From NCBI RefSeq assembly GCF_014836545.1, contig NZ_JACSQS010000005.1, forward strand, positions 191,038-228,397: a stretch of DNA of 37,360 nucleotides, in the 5' to 3' direction. The notes below the pieces were generated by a model that did no database searches, was not told the DNA's origin, and saw only the letters and a list, made by a program, of their open reading frames with translations. Positions 1 to 9,411 of this stretch are shown here, in pieces. Position 1 is the first letter of the stretch. Each line of letters begins with the position of its first letter. Position numbers and translations under genes: made by a program. Origin of the DNA: Stenotrophomonas lacuserhaii. GTDB taxonomy: Bacteria > Pseudomonadota > Gammaproteobacteria > Xanthomonadales > Xanthomonadaceae.

Positions 1-53
<53 letters not shown>

Positions 54-202
54 CCCCAACCACGTATCCAGCTGTAAACAGCCACCCGCGAGGGGGTCCC
101 ACCCGCTCGCACCGCGCAACAGCCTGTTGCCCATTCGGGGCATCCCCTGCCCCGCACCGCGTGCGATCCTGCGCCCCTGTCCCCGCCAGCGAGTTCGCCC
201 GC

Positions 203-1066
203 ATGACCACCATCATCGCCCCCCGCGTGCACGACATCGGCGGGCTGGAAGTACGCCGCGCTGTGCCATCGCTGCAGGCGCGCAGCGTCGGTCCGTTCGT
301 GTTCGTCGACCAGATGGGCCCGGCCCTGCTCGATGCCGGCACCGGCATCGACGTGCGTCCGCATCCGCATATCGGCCTTGCCACGGTGACCTTCCTGTGG
401 GCCGGCGCCATCGGCCACCGCGACAGCCTCGGTTCGGACCAGGTGATCCGCCCCGGCGATGTCAACTGGATGACCGCCGGCCGTGGCATCTCGCATTCCG
501 AACGCACGCCGCCGCCAGAACGCGAACACGGCCATCCGCTGCACGGCATGCAGACCTGGATCGCGCTGCCCAAACAGTACGAGGAAGTTGAACCGGCCTT
601 CCACCACCACAGTGCCGCCACCCTGCCCCAGCAACGCCGCAATGGCGCCTGGCTGCGGGTGATCGCCGGCCGCGCCTACGGCGAAGAATCCCCGGTCAAG
701 GTGTTCGCCGATACGCTCAACGTGGCCATCGACCTGGACCCGGATGCGGAGATCGACATCGACACCGGCCACCGCGAACGCTCGCTGTACATCCTGGAAG
801 GCCAGGCCCAGCTGGACGGCGTGGATGTTCCCGCCCAGCACCTGATCATCCCGGCCGAAGGCGCCCGCGGCCGACTTCGCGCGAAGACGCCGGTCAAGGC
901 GATGCTGATGGGCGGTGAGCCGTTGGATGCACCGCGCCATCTGTGGTGGAACTTCGTCTCCAGCTCCCAGGAGCGCATCGAGCAGGCCAAGCACGATTGG
1001 GAAAACGGCCGTTTCGGCACCATCCCCGGCGACGCACAGGAGTTCATCCCGCTGCCGGCCAGATGA
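203..1066 (+). CDS. Pirin family protein (cupin-fold, putative metal-dependent dioxygenase or regulator)
   Basis: This 287-residue protein is a two-domain cupin of the pirin family. The pirin metal site is visible in the N-terminal cupin: H54 and H56 (RPHPHIG), then H98 and E100 (GISHSE), after the usual [11 protein letters not shown] stretch. The C-terminal half carries the second barrel ([12 protein letters not shown]). Bacterial pirins are non-haem iron proteins, and some cleave quercetin; the substrate here is unknown. I chose the ATG at 203 because the 14 residues upstream (MRSCAPVPASEFAR) do not look like pirin and alignment to the family begins at MTTI. An aquaporin gene follows 91 bp downstream on the same strand. 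A second, different pirin lies at 2617-3468 on the other strand. Confidence 0.9.
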   Translation: MTTIIAPRVHDIGGLEVRRAVPSLQARSVGPFVFVDQMGPALLDAGTGIDVRPHPHIGLATVTFLWAGAIGHRDSLGSDQVIRPGDVNWMTAGRGISHSERTPPPEREHGHPLHGMQTWIALPKQYEEVEPAFHHHSAATLPQQRRNGAWLRVIAGRAYGEESPVKVFADTLNVAIDLDPDAEIDIDTGHRERSLYILEGQAQLDGVDVPAQHLIIPAEGARGRLRAKTPVKAMLMGGEPLDAPRHLWWNFVSSSQERIEQAKHDWENGRFGTIPGDAQEFIPLPAR

Positions 1067-1157
1067 TCCTTCATCGCGCGTTGACATCGCCTTCACCGCC
1101 CTGACACGTAAATGGCGGCGTCCCGGCACCGCCGGGACCCCAATGGAGGCTGCTGCG

Positions 1158-1880
1158 ATGAGCATGGGCAAGCGTCTTGCTGCCGAGTTCCTCGGCACGT
1201 TCTGGTTGGTCCTGGGGGGCTGCGGCAGCGCGGTCCTGGCCGCGAACTTCGGCGGCGATGGAAATCCACTCGGCATCGGCTTTCTCGGCGTCGCGCTCGC
1301 CTTCGGGCTGACCGTGGTGACCGGGGCGTACGCCTTCGGCCACGTCTCAGGCGCACACTTCAATCCGGCCGTGAGCATCGGCCTGTGGGCCGGTGGCCGC
1401 TTCGCCGGCAGGGATCTCGGCCCGTATGTCATCGCCCAGGTGCTGGGCGGCCTGCTGGCCGGCTTCATCCTGCTGCAGATCGCCAAGGGCAGCCCGGCGT
1501 TCAGCATCATGCCCGGACAGGCAGGTGCTTTCGCCAGCAACGGCTATGGCGCACTCTCGCCCGGCGGCTACAGCGCGGCCGCCGCCTTCCTCTGCGAGGT
1601 GGTGCTCACCGCCGCGTTCCTGGTGGTCATCATGGGCGCCACCCATGGCCGCGCGCCCGCAGGATTCGCCCCGCTGGCGATCGGCCTGGCCCTGACCCTG
1701 ATCCACCTGATCAGCATTCCGGTCACCAATACGTCGGTGAACCCGGCCCGCTCCACGGCCGTGGCGCTGTTCGCCGGCAGCGGGGCCGTCTCGCAGCTGT
1801 GGTTGTTCTGGGTCGCGCCACTGCTGGGTGGGTTGATCGGCGGCATGATCTACAAGTGGCTGGGCAGTGCTCGCGACTGA
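1158..1880 (+). CDS. aqpZ: Aquaporin Z (water channel)
   Basis: This 240-residue inner-membrane protein matches E. coli AqpZ nearly end to end, as I remember that sequence. It has six membrane segments and both half-helix signatures, HFNPAVS and SVNPARS. The conserved blocks [17 protein letters not shown] and [13 protein letters not shown] are also present. AqpZ passes water selectively, and the Arg after the second NPA (NPARS) belongs to the selectivity filter. The start at 1158 is favoured by GGAGG at 1146-1150, eight bases upstream. An in-frame ATG at 1143 would add only five residues and has no ribosome site. The gene follows the pirin gene by 91 bp, and co-transcription is possible but not shown. 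Confidence 0.95.
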   Translation: MSMGKRLAAEFLGTFWLVLGGCGSAVLAANFGGDGNPLGIGFLGVALAFGLTVVTGAYAFGHVSGAHFNPAVSIGLWAGGRFAGRDLGPYVIAQVLGGLLAGFILLQIAKGSPAFSIMPGQAGAFASNGYGALSPGGYSAAAAFLCEVVLTAAFLVVIMGATHGRAPAGFAPLAIGLALTLIHLISIPVTNTSVNPARSTAVALFAGSGAVSQLWLFWVAPLLGGLIGGMIYKWLGSARD

Positions 1881-1979
1881 GGCGCCAAGGCTTCGCCTGC
1901 CATGCACAGCGCCGGAATTTGGTTACCGATGAAACCGCGATTTGTGCAGTTGCTCACGTTCCGTTAAGGTCAAGGCATA

Positions 1980-2000
1980 CCCGCCAGCTGGGCTGGCGGG
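1980..2000. terminator. GC-rich hairpin after aqpZ (possible terminator)
   Basis: A perfect 9-bp stem, CCCGCCAGC / GCTGGCGGG, has a 3-base loop and lies about 100 bp after the aqpZ stop. There is no T-run behind it, so it may act as an mRNA 3' end stabiliser or a weak terminator rather than a classical intrinsic terminator. The rest of the 1881-2098 gap shows no gene that I can support. Confidence 0.4.
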
Positions 2001-2098
2001 CCGACGCGGCATCCGGGGATGGATGCCAGGTCGCAACGGCGACCACGCCGGCCCGCCGCTGGCGGTGCCGTCGACTTGAACGCCTCTGGGGGAACTGC

Positions 2099-2560
2099 AT
2101 GAAAACCGTCTCTGCTGCCATATTGCTGTGCCTGTGCGCCATTGCCATCACCGCCCACGCGCAAAGCGCACCCAAGTGTCCGTCGCTGCCGGCCGCCAGC
2201 AACCTCCAATGGCAGGAGCAGGCCACCGGCGATTTCCTGGTGTGCCGCGCCAGCACCCGCGATGGCCGTGAAGTCATGAGCCTGATGCTGACCGGAAACG
2301 ATCCGGACCTGCGCTTCCCGCGCGCGTTGCGCCAGGAAAAGGACAGCTTCGCCGGCGAAGAACTCTACTGGTACCTGCCCGACCTCGGCGGCCAGGAACC
2401 CCCGGGCTTCGCCGACCGCCGCGTCAGCGTGGTGAAGATCGACAAGAACCGCTATGCGCAGCTGGCGCTGTATCCCGGCGACAGCGAAGAGCGCGCCGGC
2501 CTGCAGCAGATGATCCGCAGCATGAACCTCAATCCGGCAGCCGTGGCCGCCGGTCGCTGA
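2099..2560 (+). CDS. Small secreted protein of unknown function
   Basis: This 153-residue protein begins with a clear Sec signal peptide (MKTVSAAILLCLCAIAITAHA) with cleavage likely after AHA near residue 20, so it should be exported to the periplasm. The mature part has two cysteines, one in KCPSL and one in LVCRA, that could form a single disulfide. It is otherwise hydrophilic and mixed in character, with no enzyme motif that I recognise. The ATG at 2099 is the first Met before the signal peptide; upstream in-frame residues are Arg-rich shadow sequence. It stands alone between aqpZ and the convergent pirin gene. I do not assign a function. Confidence 0.75.
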   Translation: MKTVSAAILLCLCAIAITAHAQSAPKCPSLPAASNLQWQEQATGDFLVCRASTRDGREVMSLMLTGNDPDLRFPRALRQEKDSFAGEELYWYLPDLGGQEPPGFADRRVSVVKIDKNRYAQLALYPGDSEERAGLQQMIRSMNLNPAAVAAGR

Positions 2561-2580
2561 TCATGCGCCCCGTGTTGGCG

Positions 2581-2601
2581 GGGCCGGTGGACGACCGGCC
2601 C
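2581..2601. terminator. Hairpin between convergent genes
   Basis: GGGCCGGT (2581-2588) pairs with ACCGGCCC (2594-2601) in the 56-bp gap between the stop of the small secreted gene and the stop of the minus-strand pirin gene. It could end transcription from both sides. There is no clear T-run, so confidence is modest. Confidence 0.4.
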
Positions 2602-2616
2602 AACGCCACGGCGGCC

Positions 2617-3468
2617 TCAGAAACGGCCCTCCTGGAAGTCCACGAAGGCCTGCATCAGCTCCTGCCGGGTATTCATGACGAACGGGCCGTGCCGCATCAC
2701 CGGCTCGCGCAGCGGGCGACCGGCGACCAGGATCAGCCGCGCACCACCGCTGCCAGCGGCGAGGTGCAACGCATTGCCACCGCCCAGCACCGCCATCTGC
2801 TGCGCCGCCACCGGCCGCGCCTCATCTGCCACGCCGATCTGCAGCTCGCCTTCGAACACATAGGCGAACACGTTGTGGCCATCGGGCAGCACGTAGTCCC
2901 ACGTCGCGCCGGCGTCCAGGGTGATGTCCAGATACACCGGATCGGTGGCCGGCTGGATGATCGGCCCGGCGGTGCCGCCGACCTCACCGGCGATGATCTT
3001 GACGCTGACGCCGCCCGCCGGGGTGACCTGCGGGATGCGGTCCGGGGCGAACTCCTGGTACTTCGGCGCGGTCATCTTGTCGCGCGCCGGCAGGTTCACC
3101 CACAGCTGGAAGCCGCGCATGCGGCCACTTTCCTGCTCGGGCATCTCTGAATGCACCAGCCCACGGCCAGCGGTCATCCACTGCACGCTGCCCGGGGTGA
3201 GCAGGCCTTCGTTGCCGTGGTTGTCCTTATGCCGCATGCGCCCGTCGAGCATGTAGGTAACCGTTTCGAAGCCGCGGTGCGGATGGCTGGGGAAGCCGGC
3301 CAGATAGTCTTCGGCCTTGTCGGTGCCGAATTCATCCAGCAGCAGGAAGGGATCCAGGTCCGGCAGGGCCGAACCGCCTATCACGCGGGTCAGGCGGACG
3401 CCGGCGCCGTCGGACGTGGGCGCGCCTTCGATGGTGCGCAGCACGCGGGCCGCGATCTGGGTGCTCAT
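2617..3468 (-). CDS. Pirin family protein, second and distinct copy
   Basis: This 283-residue pirin is of the common bacterial (YhhW/YhaK-like) type. Metal-site residues are H62 and H64 (PSHPHRG) and H106 and E108 (LVHSEMP), with the family motifs GFETVTYML, GSVQWMTAGRG and GFQLWVNLP. The C-terminal cupin contains NVFAYVFEGE and LILVAGRPLREP. Function is probably a metal-dependent dioxygenase or redox-sensitive partner protein; the substrate is unknown. The start at 3468 (MSTQIAARVL) has GGAG about 8 bases upstream. A longer reading to 3534 would add 22 residues without family similarity. It differs clearly from the pirin at 203-1066, so this is not a recent duplication. Confidence 0.92.
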   Translation of the reverse strand: MSTQIAARVLRTIEGAPTSDGAGVRLTRVIGGSALPDLDPFLLLDEFGTDKAEDYLAGFPSHPHRGFETVTYMLDGRMRHKDNHGNEGLLTPGSVQWMTAGRGLVHSEMPEQESGRMRGFQLWVNLPARDKMTAPKYQEFAPDRIPQVTPAGGVSVKIIAGEVGGTAGPIIQPATDPVYLDITLDAGATWDYVLPDGHNVFAYVFEGELQIGVADEARPVAAQQMAVLGGGNALHLAAGSGGARLILVAGRPLREPVMRHGPFVMNTRQELMQAFVDFQEGRF

Positions 3469-3685
3469 GGAAACTCCAGCAAAGTGTCTATCCGCAAGAT
3501 GGCGGCTGTCGGCGGCAGCGCCAAGCCCTCGCACCGCAACCCATTGTTCCAGCGGTGCCCGCCACGGCCGGGAGCCGCCGTGACCGCGTTACGACCAAAG
3601 TACTAGCCGGGAAACACCCTGTCTGCATTGACCCAACACTGGGCAAGGCGGACCCTTGTGATGTTCTTAAGGGAGAGTTCACCTC

Positions 3686-5767
3686 ATGAAAGGCTTCTCA
3701 AAGCTGGGCTGGGCACTGCTCGCACTGCTCGGCGCATTCTGTCTGGGCACCGTGGCACTGCGCCGCGGTGAACCGATCAACGCCTTGTGGATCGTGGTTG
3801 CCGCGGTCTCCATCTACCTGATTGCCTACCGCTTCTACGGCCTGTTCGTGGCCAGCAAGGTGCTGCAGCTGGACCCCACCCGGGCCACGCCGGCGGTGCT
3901 CAACAACGATGGCCTGGACTACGTCCCGACCAACAAACACGTCCTGTTCGGCCACCATTTCGCTGCCATCGCCGGCGCCGGCCCACTGGTCGGCCCGGTG
4001 CTGGCCGCGCAGATGGGCTACCTGCCCGGCCTGCTGTGGCTGGTGGTCGGCGTGGTGCTGGCCGGTGCGGTGCAGGACTTCATGGTGCTGGTGCTGTCCA
4101 GCCGCCGCAACGGCCGTTCGCTGGGTGACCTGGTGCGCGAGGAAATGGGGCCTGTTCCCGGCACCATTGCGCTGTTCGGTGCGTTCCTGATCATGATCAT
4201 CATCCTGGCCGTACTGGCGATGGTGGTGGTCAAGGCGCTGGCGGAGAGCCCGTGGGGCATGTTCACGGTGATCGCCACGATGCCCATCGCGATCTTCATG
4301 GGCGTGTACATGCGCTACATCCGTCCCGGCAAGATCGGCGAGATATCGGTGGTCGGCCTGATCCTGCTGCTCGGCTCGATCTGGTTCGGCGGCATCGTCG
4401 CGGCCGATCCGGTCTGGGGCCCGGCCTTCACCTTCACCGCCAAGCAGATCACCTGGATGCTGATCGGCTACGGTTTCATCGCTTCGGTGCTGCCGGTGTG
4501 GCTGCTGCTGGCGCCGCGTGACTACCTGTCCACCTTCCTCAAGATCGGCACCATCATCGCGCTGGCGGTCGGCATCCTGATCGTCATGCCCGAACTGAAG
4601 ATGCCCGCGCTGACCCAGTTCGCCGCCAGTGGCGACGGCCCGGTGTGGAAGGGCGGGATGTTCCCGTTCCTGTTCATCACCATCGCCTGCGGTGCGGTAT
4701 CCGGCTTCCATGCGCTGATCGCCTCGGGCACCACGCCCAAGCTGCTGGCCAATGAAGCGCACGCGCGTTACATCGGCTACGGCGGCATGCTGATGGAATC
4801 TTTCGTCGCGGTGATGGCACTGGTCGCCGCCTCGATCATCGAGCCCGGCATCTACTTCGCCATGAACAGCCCGGCCTCGGTGATCGGTGCCGATGCGGTG
4901 TCGGCGGCGCACTACATCACCACCAACTGGGGCTTCACCATCACCCCGGAGCAGCTGGAAGCCACCGCGGTGGCCATCGGCGAGCCGACCATCCTGCATC
5001 GCGCAGGTGGCGCGCCGACCCTGGCCGTGGGCATCGCGATGATCCTGCACGAAGCGATCCCCAGTGCCGGCGATGCGATGATGGCATTCTGGTACCACTT
5101 CGCCATCCTGTTCGAAGCGCTGTTCATCCTGACCGCCGTCGATGCCGGTACCCGTGCCGGTCGCTTCATGCTGCAGGACCTGCTGGGCAACTTCATCCCG
5201 GCGCTGAAGAAGACCGAATCGTGGACCGCCAACATCCTGGCCACCGCCGGCTGCGTCGCGCTCTGGGGATACCTGCTGTATTCCGGCGTGGTCGATCCGT
5301 TTGGCGGCATCCAGACCCTGTGGCCGCTGTTCGGCATCTCCAACCAGATGCTCGCCGGTATCGCGCTGATGCTGGGCACCGTGGTGCTGTTCAAGATGAA
5401 GCGGGACCGCTACGCCTGGGTCACCGCCGTGCCTGCGGTGTGGCTGCTGATCTGCACCACCTACGCCGGGCTGATCAAGATCTTCGACAGCAACCCGGCG
5501 CAGGGCTTCCTGGCCCAGGCCCACAAGTACCAGGACGCCATCGCCAGCGGCACCCTCACCGCCCCGGCCAAGACCGTCGGGCAGATGCAGCAGATCGTGG
5601 TCAACGCCTACGTCAATACGAGCCTGACCGTGCTGTTCCTGCTGGTGGTGTTCTCGATCCTGTTCTATTCGCTGAAGACCATCGCGGCCGCACGCCGCAC
5701 GCCGCAGCGCACGGACAAGGAAACCGAGTACGTGAAGCTGCTGCCACACCAGATGGCGGACCTGTGA
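3686..5767 (+). CDS. cstA: CstA family peptide/pyruvate transporter (carbon starvation protein A)
   Basis: This 693-residue inner-membrane protein has well over a dozen hydrophobic segments and the CstA signature near residues 74-115: [33 protein letters not shown], then VLAGAVQDF. The family (CstA, BtsT/YjiY) takes up peptides or pyruvate when carbon becomes scarce. Length and sequence are typical, with no gaps. The start at 3686 follows a GGGAG ribosome site about a dozen bases upstream. The stop codon overlaps the ATG of the ybdD-like gene by one base, so the two are translationally coupled, as in E. coli cstA-ybdD. No convincing promoter hexamers were found in the 3469-3685 gap. Confidence 0.95.
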   Translation: MKGFSKLGWALLALLGAFCLGTVALRRGEPINALWIVVAAVSIYLIAYRFYGLFVASKVLQLDPTRATPAVLNNDGLDYVPTNKHVLFGHHFAAIAGAGPLVGPVLAAQMGYLPGLLWLVVGVVLAGAVQDFMVLVLSSRRNGRSLGDLVREEMGPVPGTIALFGAFLIMIIILAVLAMVVVKALAESPWGMFTVIATMPIAIFMGVYMRYIRPGKIGEISVVGLILLLGSIWFGGIVAADPVWGPAFTFTAKQITWMLIGYGFIASVLPVWLLLAPRDYLSTFLKIGTIIALAVGILIVMPELKMPALTQFAASGDGPVWKGGMFPFLFITIACGAVSGFHALIASGTTPKLLANEAHARYIGYGGMLMESFVAVMALVAASIIEPGIYFAMNSPASVIGADAVSAAHYITTNWGFTITPEQLEATAVAIGEPTILHRAGGAPTLAVGIAMILHEAIPSAGDAMMAFWYHFAILFEALFILTAVDAGTRAGRFMLQDLLGNFIPALKKTESWTANILATAGCVALWGYLLYSGVVDPFGGIQTLWPLFGISNQMLAGIALMLGTVVLFKMKRDRYAWVTAVPAVWLLICTTYAGLIKIFDSNPAQGFLAQAHKYQDAIASGTLTAPAKTVGQMQQIVVNAYVNTSLTVLFLLVVFSILFYSLKTIAAARRTPQRTDKETEYVKLLPHQMADL

Positions 5768-5991
5768 TGAGTACCGAACTGGTACCGGTCGGCCAGCACC
5801 AGGCCCATCGCCGCATCTGGCGACGCCTGGTGCAGACCGCGCGGCTGTGCTGTGGCATCCCGGACTACGACAACTACGTCCGGCATGTGCTGGAGAACCA
5901 TCCGGACCGCACGCCGATGGACTACAAGACGTTCTTCCGCGAGCGCCAGGAAGCGCGTTATGGCGGCAGGAACGGCGGACGCTGCTGCTGA
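5767..5991 (+). CDS. YbdD/YjiX family small protein, partner of CstA
   Basis: This 74-residue protein carries the family hallmark [21 protein letters not shown], then [12 protein letters not shown] and a Cys-Cys C-terminus (GGRCC). YbdD-type proteins are almost always encoded right after cstA or btsT and are thought to help the transporter function. Here the ATG at 5767 overlaps the cstA TGA by one base, and an intrinsic terminator follows 12 bp after the stop. The pair therefore forms a two-gene operon. The call rests on the strong motif match and the position. Confidence 0.93.
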   Translation: MSTELVPVGQHQAHRRIWRRLVQTARLCCGIPDYDNYVRHVLENHPDRTPMDYKTFFRERQEARYGGRNGGRCC

Positions 5992-6000
5992 GTCAGACGA

Positions 6001-6031
6001 AAACGGCGGGGCTTCGGCCCCGCCGTTTTTT
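6001..6031. terminator. Bidirectional intrinsic terminator between ybdD and the DUF819 gene
   Basis: CGGCGGGGC (6004-6012), a TTCG tetraloop and GCCCCGCCG (6017-6025) form a 9-bp stem. It is flanked by AAA on the left and six T on the right. It should terminate cstA-ybdD on the plus strand, and can also work for the minus-strand gene, whose stop codon touches the T-run. Confidence 0.9.
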
Positions 6032-7281
6032 CATGCCCCGGCCATCCATTTCAGGATCAGGCCGGTGACGTACGCAAGGCCGGTACCGGTCGCATAACCC
6101 ACCGTCCCCAGCAGCACGCCCACCGGTGCCAGCGAAGGATGGAATGCGGCGGCGACCACCGGTGCCGATGCCGCCGCACCGATGTTGCCCATCGAACCGA
6201 CGCCGAAGAAGAACAACGGCGCGCGCAGCAACTTGGCCACGACCCACAGCACCAGCACATGGGTGGCCATCCAGATCAGGCCCAGCAGGAACAACCACGG
6301 ACGATCCAGCAGCGACAGCAGGTCCATCTGCATGCCGATGCAGGCAATCAGGAAATACAGGAACACCGTGCCCAGGCGCGAGGCACCGGCAGATTCCAGC
6401 CGGCGCGCGCGGGTGAAGCTCAGGGCCAACCCCAGCGCCGTGGACAGCAGCACCACCCACACGAACGGGCTGTCCAGGCTGAACTGGCTGGACCAGGCCA
6501 CGTTGGCCTTGAACCAGCCCGCCAACGGCGTGGCGATGGCATGCGCCAGCCCCACCCCGCCCAGCGCCACCCCGACGATCACCATCAGGTCGGTCAGGCT
6601 GGGAATGCGCGCGTTCTGCGCCTCGTAGGCACTGATACGCGCTTTCATTTCATCGATGGCGCGGGTGTCGGCGCCGTTGCGCGCATCGATCTGCTGCGAG
6701 CGGTTGGCCAGGAACAGCAGGATCGCCATCCACAGGCTGGCGCAGGCCACGTCCACCACCGCGAACTGGCCGAAGGTGGTGGCATCGGTGCCGAAGACCT
6801 CGCGCATCGCCACCATGTTGGCGCCGCCGCCGATCCAGCTGCCGGCCAGCGCGGCCATGCCCGCCCAGGTATCACCGGCCACCGTCTCCGGATGGATCAG
6901 CTTCATCACCTGGAAGGAGACGATCGCACCCAGCATGATGCCGGCCGTGCCTGCGCAGAACACCACCAGCAGCTTCGGACCCAGCTTGGCGATGCCTTTG
7001 AGGTCGATGGACAGGGTCAGCAACACCAGCGCTGCCGGCAGCAGTACATCGCGCGCGACCGGGTTGTACAGCGCGGTGCCATGGCCATCGATCAGTCCGG
7101 CGGTGTTGTAGATGGCCGGGATGAAATAGCACAGCAGCAAGGCGGGCACCCACGCGAAGATCTTCTTCAGCAGTGGCGTGGGACCACTGGCTGCCCAGAA
7201 AATGAGCGCAAGGGTGGCGGCGATGAGCCCCAGGCCGACGATGTCGCTGGAGATCAGGGCGGTAGCAGGTTCGGTCGGCAT
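6031..7281 (-). CDS. DUF819 family integral membrane protein
   Basis: This 416-residue polytopic protein has about ten to twelve hydrophobic segments and DUF819 (YjcL-like) features, including AALAGSWIGGGANMVAM and GVGSMGNIGAAASAPVVAAAFHP. The family resembles transporters with paired repeats but has no settled substrate. The start at 7281 (MPTEPATAL) has an AGAGGA ribosome site. A longer reading to 7338 would cross the hairpin terminator of the upstream gene and is unlikely. The protein is encoded tail-to-tail with cstA-ybdD. Whether it is functionally linked to that uptake system cannot be told from sequence. Confidence 0.88.
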   Translation of the reverse strand: MPTEPATALISSDIVGLGLIAATLALIFWAASGPTPLLKKIFAWVPALLLCYFIPAIYNTAGLIDGHGTALYNPVARDVLLPAALVLLTLSIDLKGIAKLGPKLLVVFCAGTAGIMLGAIVSFQVMKLIHPETVAGDTWAGMAALAGSWIGGGANMVAMREVFGTDATTFGQFAVVDVACASLWMAILLFLANRSQQIDARNGADTRAIDEMKARISAYEAQNARIPSLTDLMVIVGVALGGVGLAHAIATPLAGWFKANVAWSSQFSLDSPFVWVVLLSTALGLALSFTRARRLESAGASRLGTVFLYFLIACIGMQMDLLSLLDRPWLFLLGLIWMATHVLVLWVVAKLLRAPLFFFGVGSMGNIGAAASAPVVAAAFHPSLAPVGVLLGTVGYATGTGLAYVTGLILKWMAGA

Positions 7282-7313
7282 GCAGTCCTCTGTCGATCGA
7301 AAAGTGACGGGCG

Positions 7314-7337
7314 AAAAAAATGCCGCAGGAGGCGGCA
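7314..7337 (-). terminator. Intrinsic terminator of the colRS-like operon
   Basis: On the minus strand, TGCCGC and GCGGCA (7321-7337) form a 6-bp stem with a 5-base loop, followed by seven T (7320-7314). It lies 79 bp beyond the stop of the histidine-kinase gene and upstream of the DUF819 gene, separating the two transcripts. Confidence 0.85.
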
Positions 7338-7415
7338 CCCGCTGAGCTTACCATCGGCCCTGCAGCGTGAGTAGCGGTGCGGGGGGCCGACCGAGGTCAC
7401 CACTGCGCGAGCGCC

Positions 7416-8696
7416 TCACTGCAGTCGCGAGGCACTGACATCCAGCGTGGCCAGGGTGCCGCGCGTCTTTACCGGTTCGAACCGCAGCGTCCAGCCCAGG
7501 TGTTCGCACAGGCGTGCGACCAGCTCCAGGCCGATGCCGCCGTGTTCGTTGCGCAACCCGCGCGCCATCCGCGCGTGGATCGCGGCGATCTCCTCCGGGC
7601 TCATGCCGTGCCCGGGATCGCGCAGGGTCAGCACCCCACCGGATGAGAGTTCCAGCTGGATGTTGCCACGCCCGCTGTTTTCGATGGCGTTGCGCAGCAG
7701 GTTGCCGATCGCCGCCTGCACTACCGCAAGCGGTGCCACCAGGTCCACCGGCGCAGCCCGCAGGCCGACGGTGAGGTCCTTGTCGCCCAGCAGGTGGCGA
7801 TGATCCTCGATGATCTGCGGCAGCAACTGGTCCAACGCGATGCGCTCGGCACGCGCAGCGAGCCGCGCCGGATCGCGCGCCAGCACCAGCAGCAGTTCGA
7901 TCAGTGCCTCCATGTCGCCGGCGGTGCGTTGCACGCGCAGCACCTGCTGGCGCGCGCGCTCGGGCAGGCCAGGCTGTTCCAGCGCCAGTTCGGCCGCCCC
8001 GGTGATCACCGCCACCGGCGTACGCAGCTCATGGCTGGCGGTACTGATGAACACCCGTTCGCGCTCGACGAACTGCTCGTTGCGCGCCAGGTAATCGTTG
8101 AGGGAGTTGGCAATGGTATGCAGCTCGGCGCTTCCACGCGGATCCACGACGATGCGCTGCCCCGGCGCCCCTGGCTTCAGTGCGGCGATATCGCCGGCCA
8201 GCAGGCTCAACGGGCGTACCACCCGCTGCATGCCCAGGCGCGCCATGATCACCGTGACGATCACCATCACCAGCCCGGCCAGCAGCACCCAGCGCGTGGC
8301 GAACTGCTCCAGCGCTTCGAAGTCGGAGATATCCAGGGCCAGTGCCAGCCGGCCCATGGTGTCGGTCTGCCGCACCATCACCGCCGCCTTGCGCTCGCCG
8401 ATCGGAATGCCGTCATGCAGCCCGGGGTGCAGTCCGCGCAGCGTTGCCGGGGTGCCCGGCTGGTCCAGACGGAACAGGCTGAGCGTGTCCGAATCCTGCC
8501 AGCGGTAGTCCGGATCATCTTTGCTGTGCAGGATGATGCTGTCCAGCTCGGAGTTCAGCAGCGCGCGCCACGCCGCGTGTTCGGCATGTTCATGCACGTT
8601 GTTGCCCACGCCGAACACCGCCAGCGAAATCAGCGCAAGGTAGGTCAGCAGCCAGCCCAGCACGCGCCGATACAGGGGGGCGGGCCTAGCGGCCAT
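7416..8696 (-). CDS. colS: ColS-like sensor histidine kinase
   Basis: This 426-residue inner-membrane kinase has TM1 at about residues 12-31, a periplasmic loop of about 100 residues, TM2 at about 136-155, a linker, and a HisKA domain with phospho-acceptor H222 (STASHELRTP). The ATP-binding domain has an N-box (NLLRNAIEN, 332-340), G1 (DPGHG, 360-364) and G2 (GGIGL, 386-390). The loop starts with a His/Glu cluster (HEHAEH, 35-40) and ends with an ExxE motif (E127/E130) just before TM2. In Pseudomonas ColS an ExxE motif in this region senses iron or zinc. The start at 8696 has AAGGAG nine bases upstream, inside the regulator gene, and the genes overlap by 11 bp. ColS identity is an inference from architecture, motif and neighbours; a general PmrB/QseC-type kinase is the alternative. 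Confidence 0.8.
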   Translation of the reverse strand: MAARPAPLYRRVLGWLLTYLALISLAVFGVGNNVHEHAEHAAWRALLNSELDSIILHSKDDPDYRWQDSDTLSLFRLDQPGTPATLRGLHPGLHDGIPIGERKAAVMVRQTDTMGRLALALDISDFEALEQFATRWVLLAGLVMVIVTVIMARLGMQRVVRPLSLLAGDIAALKPGAPGQRIVVDPRGSAELHTIANSLNDYLARNEQFVERERVFISTASHELRTPVAVITGAAELALEQPGLPERARQQVLRVQRTAGDMEALIELLLVLARDPARLAARAERIALDQLLPQIIEDHRHLLGDKDLTVGLRAAPVDLVAPLAVVQAAIGNLLRNAIENSGRGNIQLELSSGGVLTLRDPGHGMSPEEIAAIHARMARGLRNEHGGIGLELVARLCEHLGWTLRFEPVKTRGTLATLDVSASRLQ

Positions 8697-9396
8697 CGGT
8701 GGCGTCTCCTTCCTGCACGGCCAAGCGATAGCCGACGCGCGGCAACGTATGCACCAGCTTGCGCGCGAACGGTCCGTCCACGCTGCGGCGCAGCTCGTAG
8801 ACATGGGATCTGAGCAGGTCGCCATCCGGGGGTTCATCGCCCCACAACGCGAACTCCAGCTGCTGCCGCGTCACGGCGGCGGGACTGGCACGCATCAGGA
8901 CCTCCAGCAGTTTGCGGCAGGCCGGATACAGGTGCAGCACCTGGCCTGCACGCTGGGCTTCCAGCGTGGCCAGGTCCAGCACCAGGTCGGCCACCTGCAG
9001 GCGTTTGCGTGCGTTGCGCCCCTGCGCGCGCAACAGCAGCGCGTCCAGCCGGACTTCCAGCTCGGGCAATGCGAAGGGCTTGGTCAGGTAGTCATCGGCG
9101 CCGGCGCGGAAGCCGGCGATCTTGTCGGGCAGTTCATCGCGGGCCGTGAGCATGATCACCGGCACTTCCGAGGCGTGTTCGGCGCGCAGGCGACGCAGTA
9201 CCTCAGGGCCCTCCATGCGCGGCAGCATCCAGTCCAGGATCAGCGCGTCGTAGACCTGCGTGGTGGCCAGGTGCAACCCGGTGACGCCGTCCGGCGCTAC
9301 GTCCAGCACATGCCCGCGCGACTCGAAGTAGTCGAACAGGTTGGCGACCAGTTGCCGATTGTCTTCGATCACCAGCAGACGCATGCGCGTATCCAT
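8686..9396 (-). CDS. colR: ColR-like OmpR-family response regulator
   Basis: This 236-residue protein has a receiver domain (acidic E11/D12, phospho-acceptor D55, T84, K106) joined to a winged-helix DNA-binding domain. The C-terminal pattern ALWGDEPPDGDLLRSHVYELRRSVDGPF, continuing to HTLPRVGYRL, closely matches ColR of Pseudomonas and Xanthomonas as I remember it. ColR controls membrane and lipid A modification genes and tolerance to metals and polymyxin. The kinase gene overlaps its 3' end. The start may be at 9396 (MDTRMRLL) or four codons later at MRLLVIED, where homologues usually begin. A divergent glycosyltransferase gene begins only about 15-115 bp away. Together this suggests that the regulator controls the adjacent lipid A genes, but no binding site has been demonstrated. 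Confidence 0.85.
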   Translation of the reverse strand: MDTRMRLLVIEDNRQLVANLFDYFESRGHVLDVAPDGVTGLHLATTQVYDALILDWMLPRMEGPEVLRRLRAEHASEVPVIMLTARDELPDKIAGFRAGADDYLTKPFALPELEVRLDALLLRAQGRNARKRLQVADLVLDLATLEAQRAGQVLHLYPACRKLLEVLMRASPAAVTRQQLEFALWGDEPPDGDLLRSHVYELRRSVDGPFARKLVHTLPRVGYRLAVQEGDATDGR

Positions 9397-9411
9397 CCCG
9401 TAATTCCCTGC

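Noticed and set aside
3601..3685. TTGACC at 3628 as a -35 box for cstA
   Set aside because: No acceptable -10 hexamer lies 16-18 bases downstream.
3698..5749. Long minus-strand frame (683 codons) opposite cstA
   Set aside because: It is a low-complexity His/Gln/Asp-rich translation, typical of antisense to a hydrophobic membrane protein gene in GC-rich DNA.
8749..9411. Upstream extension of the ArnT-like reading frame
   Set aside because: The extension runs opposite the response-regulator gene and translates to Gln/His-rich shadow sequence. The true start must lie at or after 9412.
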